Positions 60,441 to 64,000 of a stretch of DNA of 64,000 nt are shown one piece after another. The stretch covers positions 62,001 through 126,000 of the forward strand of contig NZ_JABCSC020000006.1 of assembly GCF_012972705.2 (NCBI RefSeq). The letters are read 5' to 3'. The stretch's first letter is position 1. Every line of letters starts with the position of its first letter. The stretch comes from Uliginosibacterium aquaticum. Lineage in GTDB: Bacteria > Pseudomonadota > Gammaproteobacteria > Burkholderiales > Rhodocyclaceae. The notes under the pieces were generated by a model. The model ran no database searches and was not told where the DNA came from. It saw only the letters and a list, made by a program, of their open reading frames with translations. Made by a program: the position numbers and the translations under genes.

Positions 60441-61271
60441 TCAGAAGCCGGCGGTGATGCCTGTGAACACGATGGTGTCGAGATTGGTTGCGTCGCCGCG
60501 AACCTTCTCGCGGTATTTCTGCAGCATCGCGACCTGCAGGCCCAGCGTCGAATTGATCCGCGTCGACAGGGCGCCCTGCATGGCGAAACGGGTGCCGCCG
60601 CTGACTGAGTCCGGATACACCACCAGGCGATGGGTGAAGCGCGAGTGCTCGGAAATGTCGTAGCGCAGCTCGGAGCCGAGCAGGCCTTCGATGCCGCGCG
60701 AGGCCTCCTCGCCACGATAACGCTCTTCACTGTAGGCAATACCGGTGTAGGCGTTGAAGCTCAGGGTGTCCGAGGCAAAGAGATGCGAGCCGAGGCCACC
60801 GCCTGCGCTGCCGCGCGACTGGAGCTCCTGCACGCCATCGCGTTCGGCACCTAGCGCCAGGTAGCCGAACATGTCCTGACCGAAGCTGCGTTCGCTGCGG
60901 AAATCAGCGTTGATATTGTCGGTATCGCGTTCGCCGTTCTCGGTACCGCGTACCGCGATCACGTTGGCGAGCAGGCGGCGGTTGGCGGTTGTCCGCACCG
61001 CGTCGAGGGTCATCGAACCCTGGCTGGAGTTCGTGGAGCCTTGCTGCAGGGTGATGCCGAGACCGAAGGAGCCGTTCCACTTGTCCGAAGGCGCATCGAT
61101 TTCAGGCGCTCGGGCAAGGTTGTTGAAGAGTGGGTCCTTCACCTGCGATGGCAGGGGTGGTGGTGGCGCGGGGGTGGGCGACTCGGCTTCTTCAGGGGCT
61201 TGGGCGAGGACACCGGTGCTGGCCAGCAGGCACAGCAGGGGCAGGATGTTGCGGTACAGCGGGCTGGACAT
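60441..61271 (-). CDS. DUF481 family outer-membrane beta-barrel protein
   Basis: A 276-residue protein with a signal peptide (about 1-23, ending VLA), a Pro-rich spacer and a DUF481 barrel: WNGSFGLGITLQQGSTNSSQGS and alternating strands to the terminal Phe of ITAGF, the outer-membrane assembly signature. The family includes YdiY, salt-inducible in Vibrio. No partner gene; the upstream topB terminator isolates it. Confidence 0.85.
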   Translation of the reverse strand: MSSPLYRNILPLLCLLASTGVLAQAPEEAESPTPAPPPPLPSQVKDPLFNNLARAPEIDAPSDKWNGSFGLGITLQQGSTNSSQGSMTLDAVRTTANRRLLANVIAVRGTENGERDTDNINADFRSERSFGQDMFGYLALGAERDGVQELQSRGSAGGGLGSHLFASDTLSFNAYTGIAYSEERYRGEEASRGIEGLLGSELRYDISEHSRFTHRLVVYPDSVSGGTRFAMQGALSTRINSTLGLQVAMLQKYREKVRGDATNLDTIVFTGITAGF

Positions 61272-61336
61272 GGATCGTTCGGGAGAGTTGAAGCTGGTGT
61301 GAGTGTGCGTCGTGGCAGGAGTTCCGTGCCGGAATG

Positions 61337-61361
61337 AAAAAGGCCTGCTTGCGCAGGCCTT
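61337..61361 (-). terminator. topB terminator
   Basis: A 9-bp stem (61340-61348 with 61353-61361) and TTGC loop, giving a T run on the minus strand. It lies 25 bases after the topB stop. Confidence 0.85.
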
Positions 61362-61385
61362 GGGCCGGACGACGTAGGCGCCGGT

Positions 61386-63983
61386 TCAGCTGGCAGCCTT
61401 GCGGGTGCGGGTTGTCTTGGTCGCTGCCGGTTTCTTGGCGACCTTGGCCTTGGCTGCGGGGGCCGCTGCAGTTGCCTCTTCGCCCTCGGTTGCCGCGACG
61501 GCCTTGGCAGCACCTGCCTTGGGGGCCTTGGGGGCACGCGGTTCGAACTCGAAGCCGACCTTGCCGGCCTTGGCATCCCACACCAGCATGGCCGAGAACT
61601 TGCGATGCGTGCGTGAAGACACGAAGAGCCGCAGCAGATCCGTCTTGCCGGTGGTGAGCAGCTTCTGCATCTGCTCGATTTCGATCGGCTGCTGCAGGAT
61701 TACCTTGCCGGAGCGGAAGTCGCAGCTCTTTTCGGGGCCAACAGCCTTCTCGCAGACATAGGTGGTGCCGTGTTCATACACGCCACTGGCGCACTTGGGG
61801 CAGCTGCCGAGGCTGGTCTGGGCCGAGAAGTCCGGCGCTTCGGCGGCTTCACCGTCACGTGGCTGACCGAAGTCGAACTCGGGCAGTTTGTCGTCATTGA
61901 GGCGGATCTCGGCGTTGAAAGCACGCCCCATCTTGTTGCGGAAGCCCAGCAGCGGGCCGACGCGGCCGGTGGTGAGCAAGGTTTCGATCTCGTGCGGTTC
62001 GAACTGGCGACCAGCGACGATCTTCCACAGCGAGTAGTCGCAATCCGAGCACTGGAATTTCTTGTAGTTCTCGCGGATCAGGCCGCCGCATTTGGGGCAA
62101 GGGGCTTCGAGAATGCCGAAATCGCCGGGGATGGTGTCCGAATCGTAGGTCTTGGCACGCTCGACGATCTCGCGCGTCATGGCCTCGATGTGGCCCATGA
62201 ATTCGGCACGCGTGAGCAGGCCCTTTTCCATCTGCGCCAGCTTGTATTCCCACTCGCCGGTCAGCTCGGCGGAAGACAGCTCGGTGATGCCCAGCCCCTT
62301 GAGCAGAGTGATCAGCGAGAAGGCCTTGGCGGTCGGGATGAGCTCACGGCCTTCACGCAGCATGTAGGTTTCGGCGATCAGGTTCTCGATGATCTGGGCG
62401 CGGGTGGCCGGCGTACCGAGGCCACGGCCGCCCATGGCAGCGCGCAACTCTTCATCGTCGACCAGTTTGCCGGCGCCTTCCATGGCGGAGAGCAGGGTGG
62501 CTTCGTTGTAGCGTGCGGGCGGCTTGGTGACGCTGGCCTTGACGTGAATTTCTTCGGTTGTCGAGCCCTCGCCAGCCTGTACCGGCACCAGCGAGCCGGT
62601 TGCCTCTTCGCCCTCGATCGCGGCTTCCTTGCCATAGATGGCCAGCCAGCCAGCGTTCACGAGAACCTTGCCCTCGGTCTTGAAGGCCTCGTTCTCGACG
62701 CGGGTGATGCGGGTGGTGATCTGGTATTCAGCGGCCGGGAAGAATACGGCGAGGAAACGCTTGGTGACCAGGTCGTAGATCTTGTACTCGGCTTCGCTCA
62801 GGCTCTTCGGCGCGGTACCGGTCGGCACGATGGCAAAGTGGTCCGAGATCTTGGCATTGTTGAAGATGCGCTTGTTCGGCTTGACCCAGCCACGCTTGAT
62901 GATCTGGGTGGCGAAGCCGACGTACTCGTCCGGCAGCGCGCCGAGGATGCCCGGCACGGTGGCGACGTAATCTTCCGGCAGGCAGCGTGAGTCGGTTCGC
63001 GGGTAGGTCAGCACCTTGTGCTTTTCGTACAGGGCCTGGGCCAGCTGCAGGGTGGTGCGGGCTGAGAAGCCGAAGCGGCCGTTGGCCTCGCGCTGCAGGG
63101 AGGTGAGATCGAAGAGCAGCGGCGAGAGCTGGGTCGAGGGCTTGGACTCTTCCTCGACCTTGCCTGGCTTGCCGGCGCATTTGGTGCGGATGGCGTCGGC
63201 CTTGGCCTTGTCCCAGATGCGCGGCGCAGTGGCGTGCTCGTCATCCTCTGGCTTCTTGAAGTTCTCGTCGAACCAGCGGCCGGCATATTCGCCAGCGGAG
63301 ACGCCGAAAGTGGCTTCGACTTCCCAGTAATCACGCGACTTGAAGGCGCGAATGCGTTCTTCGCGTTCGACCACGATGGCCAGCGTCGGCGTCTGCACCC
63401 GGCCCACGGTGGTCAGATGGAAGCCGCCGCTCTTGGAGTTGAAGGCGGTCATGGCGCGGGTGCCATTGATGCCGATCAGCCAGTCACTCTCGGCGCGGCA
63501 CATTGCTGCTTCGCGCAAGCCACTCATCTCGTTGGCCGTGCGCAGGCGCTGGAAGCCGTCGCGGATGGCCTGCGCGGTCATGCTCTGCAGCCACAGACGC
63601 TGCACCGGCTTTGCGGTGCCGGCATGCTGGGCCACATAGGTAAAGATCAGCTCACCTTCGCGCCCCGCGTCACAGGCGTTGATCAGGCCGCTCACGTCCT
63701 TGCGCTTGATCAGCTTGGTCAGGAGGCGCAGGCGTTCAGCACTCTTCTCGATCGGATTCAGCGCGAAGTGCGGCGGGATCATGGGCAGGTGGGTGAAGCT
63801 CCACTTGCCGCGCTTGACCTCGAATTCCTCTGGCACAGCCAGCTCAAGCAGGTGGCCGACGGCCGAGGACAATACGTAGTCATCGCTCTCGAAATAGTCG
63901 CCCTGGCGGGTAAAGCCGCCCAGCGCCCGGGCAATATCCTGAGCAACAGAGGGTTTTTCGGCGATGATGAGTTGTTTGGTCAT
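61386..63983 (-). CDS. topB: DNA topoisomerase III
   Basis: An 865-residue type IA topoisomerase. The Toprim domain has LIIAEKPSVAQDIARALGG and NACDAGREGELIF. The active-site tyrosine is in VLTYPRTDSRCLPE. Domain LGTPATRAQIIENLI and two C-terminal zinc-finger blocks (CPKCGG...CSDC; CPKCASG...CDF) follow, and the last 60 residues are Ala/Lys-rich, suited to DNA contact. It is longer than E. coli TopB (653) because of those fingers and tail. The gene starts 17 bases from the window edge. Confidence 0.95.
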   Translation of the reverse strand: MTKQLIIAEKPSVAQDIARALGGFTRQGDYFESDDYVLSSAVGHLLELAVPEEFEVKRGKWSFTHLPMIPPHFALNPIEKSAERLRLLTKLIKRKDVSGLINACDAGREGELIFTYVAQHAGTAKPVQRLWLQSMTAQAIRDGFQRLRTANEMSGLREAAMCRAESDWLIGINGTRAMTAFNSKSGGFHLTTVGRVQTPTLAIVVEREERIRAFKSRDYWEVEATFGVSAGEYAGRWFDENFKKPEDDEHATAPRIWDKAKADAIRTKCAGKPGKVEEESKPSTQLSPLLFDLTSLQREANGRFGFSARTTLQLAQALYEKHKVLTYPRTDSRCLPEDYVATVPGILGALPDEYVGFATQIIKRGWVKPNKRIFNNAKISDHFAIVPTGTAPKSLSEAEYKIYDLVTKRFLAVFFPAAEYQITTRITRVENEAFKTEGKVLVNAGWLAIYGKEAAIEGEEATGSLVPVQAGEGSTTEEIHVKASVTKPPARYNEATLLSAMEGAGKLVDDEELRAAMGGRGLGTPATRAQIIENLIAETYMLREGRELIPTAKAFSLITLLKGLGITELSSAELTGEWEYKLAQMEKGLLTRAEFMGHIEAMTREIVERAKTYDSDTIPGDFGILEAPCPKCGGLIRENYKKFQCSDCDYSLWKIVAGRQFEPHEIETLLTTGRVGPLLGFRNKMGRAFNAEIRLNDDKLPEFDFGQPRDGEAAEAPDFSAQTSLGSCPKCASGVYEHGTTYVCEKAVGPEKSCDFRSGKVILQQPIEIEQMQKLLTTGKTDLLRLFVSSRTHRKFSAMLVWDAKAGKVGFEFEPRAPKAPKAGAAKAVAATEGEEATAAAPAAKAKVAKKPAATKTTRTRKAAS

Positions 63984-64000
63984 GGTGGCCTGGACAGGCA

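Overview
The window is GC-rich (about 62-64%), densely coded chromosomal DNA with operons on both strands. I see no rRNA, tRNA, CRISPR array, phage module or intact insertion sequence. Families typical of Betaproteobacteria (DUF1631, DUF2782, the CsgG/DUF4810/GNA1162 lipoprotein trio, short ACT-domain SerA, class I fumarase) point to a betaproteobacterium. Several secreted pectinases and a secreted phytase suggest life on plant material. A Rhodocyclales-like relative is my best guess, but it is only an inference.

Left third (1-16112): a pectin/sugar-diacid catabolic locus. The left edge cuts garD (galactarate dehydratase). After its terminator comes a GntR/FadR-type regulator on the minus strand, then about 13.6 kb of tightly spaced plus-strand genes: an enolase-superfamily acid-sugar enzyme, a complete DppABCDF-type ABC importer, GarL aldolase, GarR reductase, a MOFRL glycerate kinase, a lipoprotein pectinesterase, a secreted GH28 polygalacturonase and a lipoprotein lactonase-type beta-propeller. 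Together they could demethylate and cut pectin outside the cytoplasm and take up an acidic product. Galactarate would then become pyruvate plus tartronate semialdehyde, and finally 2-phosphoglycerate. Uronate dehydrogenase is not in the window.

Middle (16132-43000): an OYE reductase with an ArsR-type regulator, a YheS-type ABC-F protein, two paralogous PL1 pectate lyases with Ser/Ala linkers on either side of a flavoprotein and RNase G, a HAD phosphatase, AtoDA CoA-transferase, FabI, SerA, a Bcr-type exporter, RdgB, DUF1631, DUF2782, a third PL1 lyase, HemF, a YkgJ-type protein, a PAS-GGDEF-hemerythrin protein, YbaK, Apt and YqhA.

Right third (43042-64000): class I fumarase, an EmrB-EmrA-NodT tripartite efflux operon divergent from its TetR regulator, a lipoprotein trio, a membrane GGEEF cyclase, a Cys/Met PLP enzyme, a MerR/carboxymuconolactone-decarboxylase pair, a DmeR/DmeF metal-efflux pair with an RcnR-type operator, a beta-propeller phytase, an SBF-type transporter, a CorA relative, a DUF481 protein and topoisomerase III.

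The items most worth a second look are the pectin-to-2-phosphoglycerate operon with its peptide-type transporter and exported lactonase-like propeller, a 125-bp nested inverted-repeat element between its dppC- and dppD-like genes, and several sharply defined operators (ArsR, TetR, MerR, DmeR).
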